From Phytoamicus setariae (lineage in GTDB: Bacteria > Pseudomonadota > Alphaproteobacteria > Rhizobiales > Rhizobiaceae), in contig NZ_JAEQNC010000007.1 of NCBI RefSeq assembly GCF_016722925.1, positions 1-64,000 of the forward strand: 64,000 bases of DNA, read 5' to 3'. Made by a program: the position numbers and the translations under genes. Position 1 is the stretch's first letter; each line of letters starts with the position of its first letter. Of the stretch, positions 8,720-16,850 are shown piece after piece. Below the pieces are notes generated by a model. It saw nothing but the letters and a program-made list of their open reading frames with translations. It made no database searches and was not told where the DNA came from.

Positions 8720-10108
8720 ATGACCACGCGCACCGAAACCGACACCTTTGGCCCCATCGAGGTCGATGACACCAGATACTGGGGCGCGCAGGCCGAACGG
8801 TCGCTGGCAAACTTCAAGATCGGCTGGGAACGGCAACCGCTGTCCGTCGTCCGGGCGCTCGGCATCGTCAAACAGGCGGCAGCACGCGCCAACATCGCAC
8901 TTGGCCAGTTGGATGATACGGTCGGCCATGCAATCATTCAGTCGGCGCAGGAGGTCATCGACGGCAAGCTCAACGAGCATTTTCCGCTGGTGGTCTGGCA
9001 GACGGGTTCCGGCACGCAGTCCAACATGAATGCCAACGAGGTGATCTCCAACCGGGCGATCGAGATGCTGGGCGGCGTCAAGGGCTCGAAGAAGCCGGTT
9101 CATCCGAACGATCACGTCAATATGAGCCAATCGTCCAATGATACCTATCCGACGGCCATGCATATCGCCTGCGCCGAACAGATCGTGCACCATCTGATTC
9201 CGGCCCTCAGGCACCTGCATACGGCACTTGAGGAAAAGGTTCACGCCTTTGCCGCCATCATCAAGATCGGCCGGACGCACACGCAGGATGCCACGCCGCT
9301 GACGCTCGGCCAGGAATTTTCGGGCTATTCGGCGCAGGTCGCATCCGCCATCAAGCGGATCGAACTGACGCTGCCAGGCCTCTACGAACTCGCACAAGGC
9401 GGCACCGCCGTCGGCACGGGTTTGAATGCGCCTGTCGGCTTTGCCAAGAAGGTCGCCCACGAAATTGCCGACATCACCCACCTGCCCTTCGTCACCGCCC
9501 CCAACAAGTTCGAGGCGCTGGCAGCGCATGACGCGATGGTGTTCGCCCATGGCGCGATCAATGCCGCCGCAGCCGCCCTGTTCAAGATTGCCAACGACAT
9601 CCGCTTTTTGGGCTCCGGGCCGCGCGCGGGCCTCGGCGAGCTGGCACTGCCGGAAAACGAGCCCGGCTCATCGATCATGCCGGGCAAGGTCAACCCCACC
9701 CAATCCGAGGCGCTGACCCAGGTTTGCGCGCACATTTTCGGCAACAACGCCGCCATCACCTTCGCCGGCAGCCAGGGCCATTTCGAACTGAACGTCTACA
9801 ATCCGATGATGGCCTACAATTTCCTCCAGTCGGTGCAGTTGCTCGGCGATGCCGCCCGCTCGTTTACCGACAATTGCGTCGTCGGCATCGAAGCCCGCAC
9901 CGACAATATTAAGGCCGGGCTCGACCGCTCCCTGATGCTGGTGACCGCGCTAGCGCCGATCATCGGTTATGACAACGCCGCCAAGATCGCCAAGACCGCC
10001 CACAAGAACGGCACGACGCTAAAGCACGAGGCGCTCGCCAGCGGGCTGGTGACCGAGGCCCAGTATGACGAGGTTGTGCGTCCCGAACTGATGATCGGGC
10101 CGCGATAG
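8720..10108 (+). CDS. fumC: Class II fumarate hydratase
   Basis: Iron-independent fumarase of the citric acid cycle, converting fumarate to malate; homotetramer in the cytoplasm. The 462-residue product shows the superfamily signature [13 protein letters not shown] near residue 316, the active-site segments [14 protein letters not shown] and [13 protein letters not shown], and [17 protein letters not shown] chose the ATG at 8720 because GGAG lies about 10 nt upstream; an in-frame TTG at 8693 would add nine residues and fits the family less well. A nested inverted repeat precedes it. A second, unrelated class I fumarase is encoded at 12591. Confidence 0.95.
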   Translation: MTTRTETDTFGPIEVDDTRYWGAQAERSLANFKIGWERQPLSVVRALGIVKQAAARANIALGQLDDTVGHAIIQSAQEVIDGKLNEHFPLVVWQTGSGTQSNMNANEVISNRAIEMLGGVKGSKKPVHPNDHVNMSQSSNDTYPTAMHIACAEQIVHHLIPALRHLHTALEEKVHAFAAIIKIGRTHTQDATPLTLGQEFSGYSAQVASAIKRIELTLPGLYELAQGGTAVGTGLNAPVGFAKKVAHEIADITHLPFVTAPNKFEALAAHDAMVFAHGAINAAAAALFKIANDIRFLGSGPRAGLGELALPENEPGSSIMPGKVNPTQSEALTQVCAHIFGNNAAITFAGSQGHFELNVYNPMMAYNFLQSVQLLGDAARSFTDNCVVGIEARTDNIKAGLDRSLMLVTALAPIIGYDNAAKIAKTAHKNGTTLKHEALASGLVTEAQYDEVVRPELMIGPR

Positions 10109-10155
10109 AAAGGACAACGGCCATCGCTGTGCAGGCCCAGCAATCGGCAACTGTT

Positions 10156-10199
10156 TCCGATTACGTATAGCGCGCCTCCGATTATGTGCAGCATGCGCC
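10156..10199. repeat. Two imperfect copies of a 21-23 bp repeat
   Basis: TCCGATTACGTATAGCGCGCC (minus its last base in the common core) is followed directly by a variant that reads TCCGATTATGTGCAGCATG before GCGCC. They lie between fumC and the serine hydrolase gene and may affect its promoter. A chance tandem duplication is equally possible. Confidence 0.35.
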
Positions 10200-10266
10200 T
10201 CCGTCGCAACCAATGATCCGTCAGCCTCTCAAGCAGGGGTCGGGAACAAATACGATGGAGGACTGC

Positions 10267-12033
10267 ATGCTGCGACGAACCACCCTCGCCCTTTCGATCT
10301 GCTGCTCTATTCTCGCCGCTCAAGGCGCCGATGCAGCCGGGCGAACGCTGCTGCGCATGGCCGATATCGCCGAGCCGGTGCGGGCGCACGCGCTGATCGA
10401 CAACAGTGCGTTCTTGCCGCCGGCTGACGCGCAGGTCGCACATGAGGCGTTCTCGGGCACGCTGGGGATCGGCGAAGCACCGATGTTCACCATTCCGGTG
10501 GAGTTCAAGAGCGACCAGGTGCTGGGCAAGGACCCGCAGCTGTTTCCGGGTGTCGCCCTTTCATTCGTCAGCATTGGCGACAACCTGGTACCGCAAACCC
10601 AGGACATCATCCGCAACGGCAGCTTGGGCGGCGGCCGCAGCTTCTGGGACATCATCGTCCAGCCCGGCAAGGTCTGGTCTGAAGCCACCGACGATGGCTG
10701 GTCGCGCGCCTCCTTTCCTTTCTCGCTGATGAACTCGATCGAAGGCGAGACGCACAATGGCGTCGCAACTTTCCTTTACAAGGGCACGCAGGTCTCGAGG
10801 ATCCGCTACCAGATCCTCACCCAGACATCGCCGTTTTATGTCGAGGATTATTTTACCGCCTCGGGTGCGTTGGAGGCCGCATACAAGCCCGGCAAACTGC
10901 TCGAGGAAGCTTCGATCAAAGCCACCTACGAGACGTCGCAAGCCGTAGCCGAGAAAATCCTGCCGTGGTCTGAGCTGGAGAAGAAATTCGGCAAGGACAA
11001 GCTCGCCGGTTTCGACAGCAAGATCCGCCCGGCCGAAATCGTGCTTGATGGACTTTCCATCGACGACAGTTTCTACCTCAAGTCCTGTCCGACGCCAGTA
11101 GGCGAACTGCCCTTTTGCGACCGCCAGCGATTCGGTGTCTGGTCGGTGACCAAATCTGCCGGCAATACCGCCGCCATGCTGGCGATCGCCGAAAAATATG
11201 GCCCTGAAATCTTCGACACCAGGCTCGTCGATTACATCACCGAAGCCAGGGATGCGCCCGGCTGGAAAGACGTGACCTTCGGCGATGCGCTCAACATGGC
11301 CACCGGCATGGGCAATGGCTCGGACAAGGCAACACCCGCAGCAATCTCCGACCCATTGGGCAAGGCCTACTACGCCTGGTACGAAGCACGCACCACCAAG
11401 GACAAGATCGACGCCTTGCTGAAGGGGGCCAAACCCTACCCGTGGGGTCCGGGCAAGGTGGCGCGCTATCGCGACGAGGACATGTTCCTGCTCGGGGTCG
11501 CCATGACACGCTATCTGCAGTCGAAGGAAGGTCCCGCAGCCAATGTCTGGGATTTCCTCAAGCGGGAAGTCTACCAGCCGATCGGCATCTCCTATGCGCC
11601 GATCAACAAGACGATCGAGGCCGATCCGAAGCAGGACCAGCCGCTGATGGCCTACGGCTTCTATCCAACCATCGGCGACCTGATCAAGATCGCCCGGCTC
11701 TACCAGAACGGCGGCAAGTTCCAAGGCAGGCAGATCTTCAATGCGCAGAGGCTTGCTGACCTCATGCCCGCCAAACAGGCCGTGGGATTGGCGACCGGCA
11801 ATCCGGAAAAACCCGAATATTATAAGGCTTTCTGGCGTTCGTCCTACAAGGCCGCAAGCGGCTGCACGTTCAGTTTCCCGATTATGGACGGCTGGGGGGA
11901 AAACTATGTGCTGCTGCTGCCGAAGGACGTGACAGTCTTCCGCCTCGCCAAGAACTGGGACGGCGATGCCGGCGCGGGCGAGCTCGGCAACATGACCGCG
12001 GTGGCGGGCAGGCTGAAGGACCTCTGCGACTAA
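10267..12033 (+). CDS. Exported serine hydrolase, beta-lactamase/PBP-like fold
   Basis: 588-residue protein with a Sec signal (MLRRTTLALSICCSILAAQGADA) and a C-terminal serine-hydrolase domain related to class C beta-lactamases. The probable nucleophile is the serine of SVTK (about residue 293), an SxxK motif in the context FGVWSVTKSAGNTAAM. A YRDEDMFLLG segment about 120 residues later may supply the tyrosine of the YxN position, although the Asn is replaced. The first 280 residues are not recognised. GGAGG at 10257-10261 lies five bases before the ATG at 10267 and decides this start over 10186 or 10255. Substrate unknown. It stands between two fumarase genes without an obvious functional link. 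Confidence 0.7.
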   Translation: MLRRTTLALSICCSILAAQGADAAGRTLLRMADIAEPVRAHALIDNSAFLPPADAQVAHEAFSGTLGIGEAPMFTIPVEFKSDQVLGKDPQLFPGVALSFVSIGDNLVPQTQDIIRNGSLGGGRSFWDIIVQPGKVWSEATDDGWSRASFPFSLMNSIEGETHNGVATFLYKGTQVSRIRYQILTQTSPFYVEDYFTASGALEAAYKPGKLLEEASIKATYETSQAVAEKILPWSELEKKFGKDKLAGFDSKIRPAEIVLDGLSIDDSFYLKSCPTPVGELPFCDRQRFGVWSVTKSAGNTAAMLAIAEKYGPEIFDTRLVDYITEARDAPGWKDVTFGDALNMATGMGNGSDKATPAAISDPLGKAYYAWYEARTTKDKIDALLKGAKPYPWGPGKVARYRDEDMFLLGVAMTRYLQSKEGPAANVWDFLKREVYQPIGISYAPINKTIEADPKQDQPLMAYGFYPTIGDLIKIARLYQNGGKFQGRQIFNAQRLADLMPAKQAVGLATGNPEKPEYYKAFWRSSYKAASGCTFSFPIMDGWGENYVLLLPKDVTVFRLAKNWDGDAGAGELGNMTAVAGRLKDLCD

Positions 12034-12051
12034 CGATTGCTCCTCGTGCAC

Positions 12052-12075
12052 GCTCTCCCCGCCAGCGGGGAGAGC
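12052..12075. repeat. GC-rich hairpin, partial intergenic mosaic repeat
   Basis: GCTCTCCCCGC and GCGGGGAGAGC form a perfect 11-bp stem around CA. The CCGCCAGCGGG core recurs in the element at 15445-15556. It follows the hydrolase stop by about 18 nt and may also end its transcript, although no T tract follows. Confidence 0.5.
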
Positions 12076-12116
12076 AATCCGCCCGCTGCTCATCCAGCGT
12101 CGTCAGTCCCTTAGGT

Positions 12117-12344
12117 CTACCCGTTCGGATCGCACGACTCGGTCTGGCAATCGTCGGAGGTCGTGTACTTGTCGCATTGTTTCAACGCCGTCAGTTCGGC
12201 ATCCTGTTCGCTTGGCCAGTCGTTACTGTAGCCATAGGCGCCGTCGCTGGCGACAGCGGTGCAGCCCCAAGCGAATGCCGGGCCGGAAGGCGCAGAACCG
12301 ATCACCAATGCGGCCACGCAGCCCAGAAAGAATCGCATACGCAT
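12117..12344 (-). CDS. Small exported DUF4189-like protein
   Basis: 75-residue exported protein with a Sec signal (MRMRFFLGCVAALVIG, cleavage near AFA). The mature part begins WGCTAVASDGAYGYSN and contains AELTALKQCDKY and three further cysteines near its end, which fits a short DUF4189 domain. Function unknown. I chose the ATG at 12344 because it directly precedes the signal peptide and AGGGGA lies upstream; a longer frame reaching 12527 would add 61 residues with no signal. It is convergent with the serine hydrolase. Confidence 0.6.
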   Translation of the reverse strand: MRMRFFLGCVAALVIGSAPSGPAFAWGCTAVASDGAYGYSNDWPSEQDAELTALKQCDKYTTSDDCQTESCDPNG

Positions 12345-12590
12345 TCGATGTTCCCCTTGAATATCGGGCCTTTCTACTCTGTCCAAGCCTGATGCAAAAG
12401 TACCGCTTCGGGTCATTTTCAGGATGGTGCCGCAGCCCAATAGATATGCCCGAACTTCAAATCGATTGAATCGATCCGCCGGCAAACTATATCGTTTCAA
12501 TCGCCGGCCAGCCCACTTTGGAATCATTGCAATTGCCCGCCCGGCCTCTTAAACCACCGCCAGTGCAATACCCTTTCGAAAGGTTGGCTT

Positions 12591-14198
12591 ATGGCCGGTG
12601 ATCTCTTTCCGCTTGGCGAGGACAAGACGTCCTATCGCAAACTCACCTCGGAGCACGTTTCCGTCGACACATTCAAGGGCCAGGAAATCCTGACCGTCGA
12701 GCCGGAAGGCATGCGCCTGCTCGCCGAGACCGCCTTTGCCGACATCAACCACCTCTTGCGCGCCGACCACCTCAAGCAGCTCGCATCCATCCTCGACGAT
12801 CCCGAAGCCACGGCCAATGACCGTTTCGTCGCATATGATCTGCTGAAGAACGCCAACATCGCCGCCGGCGGCGTGCTGCCGATGTGCCAGGATACCGGCA
12901 CGGCCATTGTCATGGGCAAGAAGGGCCGCCGGGTCTGGACCGAGGGCGGCGACTACGATGCGCTCGCCAAGGGCGTCATGGACGCCTACCTCAAGAAGAA
13001 CCTGCGCTATTCACAGCTCGCGCCGATCTCGATGTTCGAGGAAAAGAACACCAAGAACAACCTGCCCGCCCAGATCGACATCTACGAGGAAGGCACCGAC
13101 GACTACGACTTCCTGTTCGTCGCCAAGGGCGGCGGCTCGGCCAACAAGACCTATCTCTACCAGGGCACGCCGTCGCTGCTGACGCGCGAGCGAATGATGG
13201 ACTTCCTCAAAGACAAGATCCTGTCGCTCGGCACCGCGGCCTGTCCGCCCTATCACCTGGCCATCGTCATCGGCGGCACCTCGGCCGAGATGAACCTGAA
13301 GACGGTCAAGCTCGCCTCCACCCACTATCTCGACGAATTGCCGACCGAGGGCTCGGAAACCGGCCACGCGTTCCGCGATCTGGAGATGGAGCAGGAAATC
13401 CACAAACTCACCCAGAACCTTGGCGTCGGTGCTCAGTTCGGCGGCAAGTACTTCTGTCACGACGTGCGCGTCATCCGCCTGCCCCGGCATGGCGCTTCGC
13501 TGCCGATCGGGCTCGGCGTCTCCTGTTCCGCCGACCGCCAGGCCAAGGGCAAGATCACCCGCGACGGCATCTTCCTCGAGGCGCTCGAAACCGATCCGTC
13601 AAAGTATCTGCCTGAAATCGAGGACAAGCACCTCAACGACGACGTGGTCAGGATCGACCTCAACCGGCCGATGGCCGAGATCCTCGCCGAGCTCAGCAAG
13701 TACCCGATCAAGACGCGGCTGTCGCTCTCAGGCCCGATCATTGTCGCCCGCGATCTGGCGCATGCCAAGATCCGCGCGCGGCTCGAAGCCGGCGAAGGCA
13801 TGCCGGACTATTTCAAGAACCACCCGATCTACTATGCCGGCCCGGCCAAGACCCCGGAAGGCTATGCCTCGGGCTCCTTCGGCCCGACCACCGCCGGCCG
13901 GATGGATTCCTACGTCGACCAGTTCCAGTCGTTCGGCGGCTCGATGGTGATGCTGGCCAAGGGCAATCGCTCGCGCCAGGTGCGCGAGGCCTGCGGCACC
14001 CATCACGGCTTCTATCTCGGCTCGATCGGCGGCCCGGCGGCGCGCCTTGCCAAGGACTGTATCCGGCATGTCGAAGTGGTGGAATATCCGGAGCTCGGCA
14101 TGGAGGCGATCTGGAAGATCGAGGTCGAGGATTTTCCGGCCTTCATCGTCATCGACGACAAGGGCAATGATTTCTTCAAAGAACTCAACCTCGAATAA
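12591..14198 (+). CDS. Class I fumarate hydratase (iron-sulfur)
   Basis: Oxygen-sensitive [4Fe-4S] fumarase. The 535-residue product fits the single-chain class I family (FumA/FumB type). The cluster cysteines appear to lie in CQDTGTA (about residue 100), ACPPYHLA (about 217) and VSCSADRQ (about 311), with the spacing expected from known structures. The C-terminal domain includes RDLAHAKI, the segment [10 protein letters not shown] and CGTHHGF. The ATG at 12591 follows GAAAGGTTGGCTT. A strong terminator follows at 14227. The organism thus carries both an iron-dependent and an iron-independent fumarase about 2.5 kb apart. Related tartrate dehydratases are shorter or two-chain, which makes them less likely. 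Confidence 0.9.
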   Translation: MAGDLFPLGEDKTSYRKLTSEHVSVDTFKGQEILTVEPEGMRLLAETAFADINHLLRADHLKQLASILDDPEATANDRFVAYDLLKNANIAAGGVLPMCQDTGTAIVMGKKGRRVWTEGGDYDALAKGVMDAYLKKNLRYSQLAPISMFEEKNTKNNLPAQIDIYEEGTDDYDFLFVAKGGGSANKTYLYQGTPSLLTRERMMDFLKDKILSLGTAACPPYHLAIVIGGTSAEMNLKTVKLASTHYLDELPTEGSETGHAFRDLEMEQEIHKLTQNLGVGAQFGGKYFCHDVRVIRLPRHGASLPIGLGVSCSADRQAKGKITRDGIFLEALETDPSKYLPEIEDKHLNDDVVRIDLNRPMAEILAELSKYPIKTRLSLSGPIIVARDLAHAKIRARLEAGEGMPDYFKNHPIYYAGPAKTPEGYASGSFGPTTAGRMDSYVDQFQSFGGSMVMLAKGNRSRQVREACGTHHGFYLGSIGGPAARLAKDCIRHVEVVEYPELGMEAIWKIEVEDFPAFIVIDDKGNDFFKELNLE

Positions 14199-14226
14199 AT
14201 ACCGGCTTTTGCGAAGACGAAACCAC

Positions 14227-14258
14227 CCCGGCGAAGCAATTCGCCGGGAATTTTCTTT
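14227..14258 (+). terminator. Rho-independent terminator after the class I fumarase
   Basis: CCCGGCGAA, loop GCAA, TTCGCCGGG: a 9-bp perfect stem followed by AATTTTCTTT, 29 nt past the stop codon. Confidence 0.85.
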
Positions 14259-14362
14259 AAAAATGCTAAAACTACAGCAATCTCCGAAACCTGATCTTAA
14301 CCGTTTCCCAACACTTCGGGTCTAGAAACGAAATCGGGACAAAGCGGTTCAGGAGTTTTCGT

Positions 14363-15433
14363 ATGAGTGTGGCGCAGCCGCAACCTAAGGTGCAGGTGCC
14401 GGATATTGCAGCGCAGGTGACTTATGCGATGCGGCAGATGGGCATTTCGCCGATCCCGCGCAATTACGAGCTTTTCTATGAAGCCTATATCGGCTCCAAC
14501 CCCAAGCTGACCCGGGAACTGGCCGCGCTCGGCTCGCGCGCCACCCAGGACGAGCTGGACGCCATTGGCGCGCAATATTTCAGCCAGCATCAGGTCAACA
14601 TGGTCGACGGCGCTCACTCGCGGATCGTCGGCGAACTCGAAAGCCTCGTCACCCTGCTGCGCCAGGAGCACTCCTCGCTCGAAAGCTACAACAAGCTGCT
14701 CGGCGAAACCTATTCCCGCATCACGTCGAAGAGCGCCTCCAGCGCCGACCTCTTGCACAATGCGATCTCGCTGCTGTCTGATGCCACCGGCTCGAAGATG
14801 GAGCGCGGCAAGGTCACCATGGATGGCGTCGAGGCCAAGTCGCGCGAGATGGAAGACATCCGCAAGGAGCTCGACGAATACAAGAAGATCGCCAACACCG
14901 ATTCGCTGACCCGGCTGCACAACCGCCGCGCCTTCGACGACCGGCTGGCGGCGATCTACGACAGCCCGCTCGGCCGCACGACCACGACGCTGATCATTGC
15001 CGACATCGACAATTTCAAGAAGATCAATGACACGTTCGGCCATCCGGTCGGCGACAAGATCCTGGCGACTGTCGCCAATGTCATCAAGTCGAACCTGCGC
15101 AAGGACGTGTTCGTCGCCCGCACCGGCGGCGAGGAATTCGCCGTCATCCTCGAAGGATCCTCTTCCGAAGACGCGATGATCGTCGCCGAACGCGTCCGCC
15201 GCTCGCTGGAAGCCACGCCCTTCCGCAATTCCAAGACCGGCGTCAACTACGGCCCCGTGACGCTGTCGCTCGGCCTGTGTCTGGCATCCGAGGGCGACAG
15301 CCCGCAGGATCTCTACCAGAAATCCGACGTCGCCCTCTATTGCGCCAAGAGCAACGGCCGCAATCGTTCCGTCACCTATGAGGACGGGATGAAGAAGGAA
15401 CTCTCCAAGAGCTGGCTGCTCTACAAGAAGTAG
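14363..15433 (+). CDS. Diguanylate cyclase (GGDEF domain)
   Basis: 356-residue soluble protein predicted to make cyclic di-GMP. The N-terminal half (about residues 1-180) is helical and probably coiled near residue 170, without a recognised sensor. The C-terminal GGDEF domain begins at TDSLTRLHNRRAF and has the intact active site RTGGEEFAVI. The inhibitory RxxD site upstream reads R-K-D-V, so product inhibition is probably lost. No membrane segment is seen. It is preceded by the class I fumarase terminator and followed by a repeat element. Its input is unknown; the N-terminus resembles that of other rhizobial diguanylate cyclases. Confidence 0.85.
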   Translation: MSVAQPQPKVQVPDIAAQVTYAMRQMGISPIPRNYELFYEAYIGSNPKLTRELAALGSRATQDELDAIGAQYFSQHQVNMVDGAHSRIVGELESLVTLLRQEHSSLESYNKLLGETYSRITSKSASSADLLHNAISLLSDATGSKMERGKVTMDGVEAKSREMEDIRKELDEYKKIANTDSLTRLHNRRAFDDRLAAIYDSPLGRTTTTLIIADIDNFKKINDTFGHPVGDKILATVANVIKSNLRKDVFVARTGGEEFAVILEGSSSEDAMIVAERVRRSLEATPFRNSKTGVNYGPVTLSLGLCLASEGDSPQDLYQKSDVALYCAKSNGRNRSVTYEDGMKKELSKSWLLYKK

Positions 15434-15742
15434 TCGTTTCCCGCTTGCCCCTCACCCTGACCCTCTGCCGGCAAGCCGGGAGAGGGAATCCGGAGGCTGC
15501 TCGCCAGTTCCCTTTCTCCGCCAGCGGGATGGGACGATAGGGCGGATGAGGGGCAACGCCGACGCACATCCGCCCGCAACACCCCCACCCTGTCGCTCAC
15601 CAGTGACAAGCGCCCCCGCCCGCCCCGTTCCACAAGGAACAGCCGAATGCGCCACCCTCCTCTAAAACCCTCCCATCGACATCGGGACGAGGCGAGGCCG
15701 GGGCACCAACGGCCCCTCTCCCACCCAAGGGAGGGCATGAGC
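15434..15742. other. Intergenic spacer with a repeat element
   Basis: GC-rich spacer between the diguanylate cyclase and the second L,D-transpeptidase. Its first third is the mosaic element annotated separately; the remainder shows no convincing gene. The transpeptidase promoter should lie in the last 150 bases. Confidence 0.5.
15445..15556. repeat. 112-bp intergenic element with 10-bp terminal inverted repeats
   Basis: The ends TTGCCCCTCA (15445-15454) and TGAGGGGCAA (15547-15556) are perfect inverted repeats. The inside is built of smaller GC-rich palindromes, such as GCCGGCAAGCCGG and CCGCCAGCGGG. Size and structure resemble rhizobial intergenic mosaic elements. Related fragments lie at 12052-12075 and 42678-42750. 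Confidence 0.6.
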
Positions 15743-16432
15743 ATGACCAGCAGCATCGCCATTCTTGCCGCAACGCTAGCCGCAACATTTTCCGCCATCG
15801 TCGCCTCGACCCCAGCCAGCGCCGGCTTCCTCGGCAAGAAGCAGCCGACATCGGCCAGCGTCGAACTCGTCTCGCTTCAGACGCAAAACAACAAGCTCGG
15901 CTGGATGCAGATCCTCTCCGATGACGGCGCGCCGGCGCCGAAGAAGCGCAAGAAGGTAAAGACCGACGTCAATGCCTCGCCGATCTCCCGCAAGCTGATC
16001 CCCTATGACGAGACGATCGCCGTCGGCACCATCGTCATCGATCATTCCGACCGCCGGCTCTATCATGTCATCCAGAAAGGCATGGCGATGGTCTATGGCG
16101 TCTCGGTCGGCCGCGAAGGTTTTGGCTGGACCGGCAGCGAAGTCGTCACCGCCAAGGCCGAATGGCCCGCCTGGAACCCGCCGGAGGAAATGCGCATCCG
16201 CGAGGCGAAGAAGGGCCACATCCTGCCCGAGCGCATGGAAGGCGGCATCGACAACCCGCTGGGCGCACGAGCGATGTATCTCGGCAACACCCAGTACAGA
16301 ATCCACGGCACCAACCAGCCCGCCTCCATCGGCCGGGCAATGTCCTCGGGCTGCATCCGCATGGCCAACGAGGATGTCGAATATCTCTATGCCCATGTCA
16401 GCATCGGAACGCGGGTGATCGTCCGGCGCTAG
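15743..16432 (+). CDS. L,D-transpeptidase, ErfK/YbiS/YcfS type
   Basis: 229-residue exported protein with a Sec signal (MTSSIAILAATLAATFSAIVA, cleavage after PASA) and a YkuD catalytic domain. The active-site motif is MSSGCIRMANEDVEYLY near residue 200, with the histidine in YRIHGTNQPAS about 20 residues before. Expected to cross-link peptidoglycan or anchor proteins to it in the periplasm. The GGGAGGG at 15729-15735 lies seven bases before the ATG at 15743, so this start is preferred to the ATG at 15737, which would be almost on top of the site. It is a second, shorter transpeptidase besides the YcbB-like one at 4582. Confidence 0.9.
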   Translation: MTSSIAILAATLAATFSAIVASTPASAGFLGKKQPTSASVELVSLQTQNNKLGWMQILSDDGAPAPKKRKKVKTDVNASPISRKLIPYDETIAVGTIVIDHSDRRLYHVIQKGMAMVYGVSVGREGFGWTGSEVVTAKAEWPAWNPPEEMRIREAKKGHILPERMEGGIDNPLGARAMYLGNTQYRIHGTNQPASIGRAMSSGCIRMANEDVEYLYAHVSIGTRVIVRR

Positions 16433-16850
16433 TCCGGCTTTCCCGCCGCCCGGATTCACCCATCTCATAGTCGTCATTGCCACCACAGGCCGCCGGGTTC
16501 AGCAGCGATGCAACCGGCGGCCCAGGCGCGTCCGGGCGCCCCGGACACCGCCGCGCCACCCCGCCCGGCGGGACCAAAGACGCCGTCGGCCCCGATGTAT
16601 TCCACAAGTCTAGATGCAATAATATCCATTTATGTCAGGCATTTACCCAGTAATTTCCAATTTACTAAAGTACAACACAAATGCCGGAACGTTTTAAACT
16701 CGTATTTCTTTATTGAAATTGTAGTTAGTTGACCGTGCGATCATTAGTTGCGTACACATATCGGGACTCGAAAAGGGGATTCCTTTCGGTTGAACGGGAA
16801 GTAACCCGCACGGAAGCACTCCGTGACGGCTACAATGGAGATTTATTGGC
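16433..16850. promoter_or_regulatory. Long AT-rich upstream region of the RTX gene
   Basis: After a GC-rich start this gap becomes clearly AT-rich from about 16595, unlike the surrounding DNA, and carries no convincing gene. Near its end are two small stem-loops: GAAAAGG...CCTTTC around 16769-16786 and CACGGA-agcac-TCCGTG (16809-16825). The ribosome binding site is ATGGAGA around 16834. Such long structured leaders are known for abundant surface proteins, so a strong promoter and a stable mRNA leader are inferred. Confidence 0.45.

Noticed and set aside
10561-12093. Long open frame (510 codons) antisense to the serine hydrolase gene
   Set aside because: The plus-strand gene has a signal peptide, ribosome binding site and SxxK motif. 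The antisense frame shows no domain and is a by-product of GC-rich codon use.
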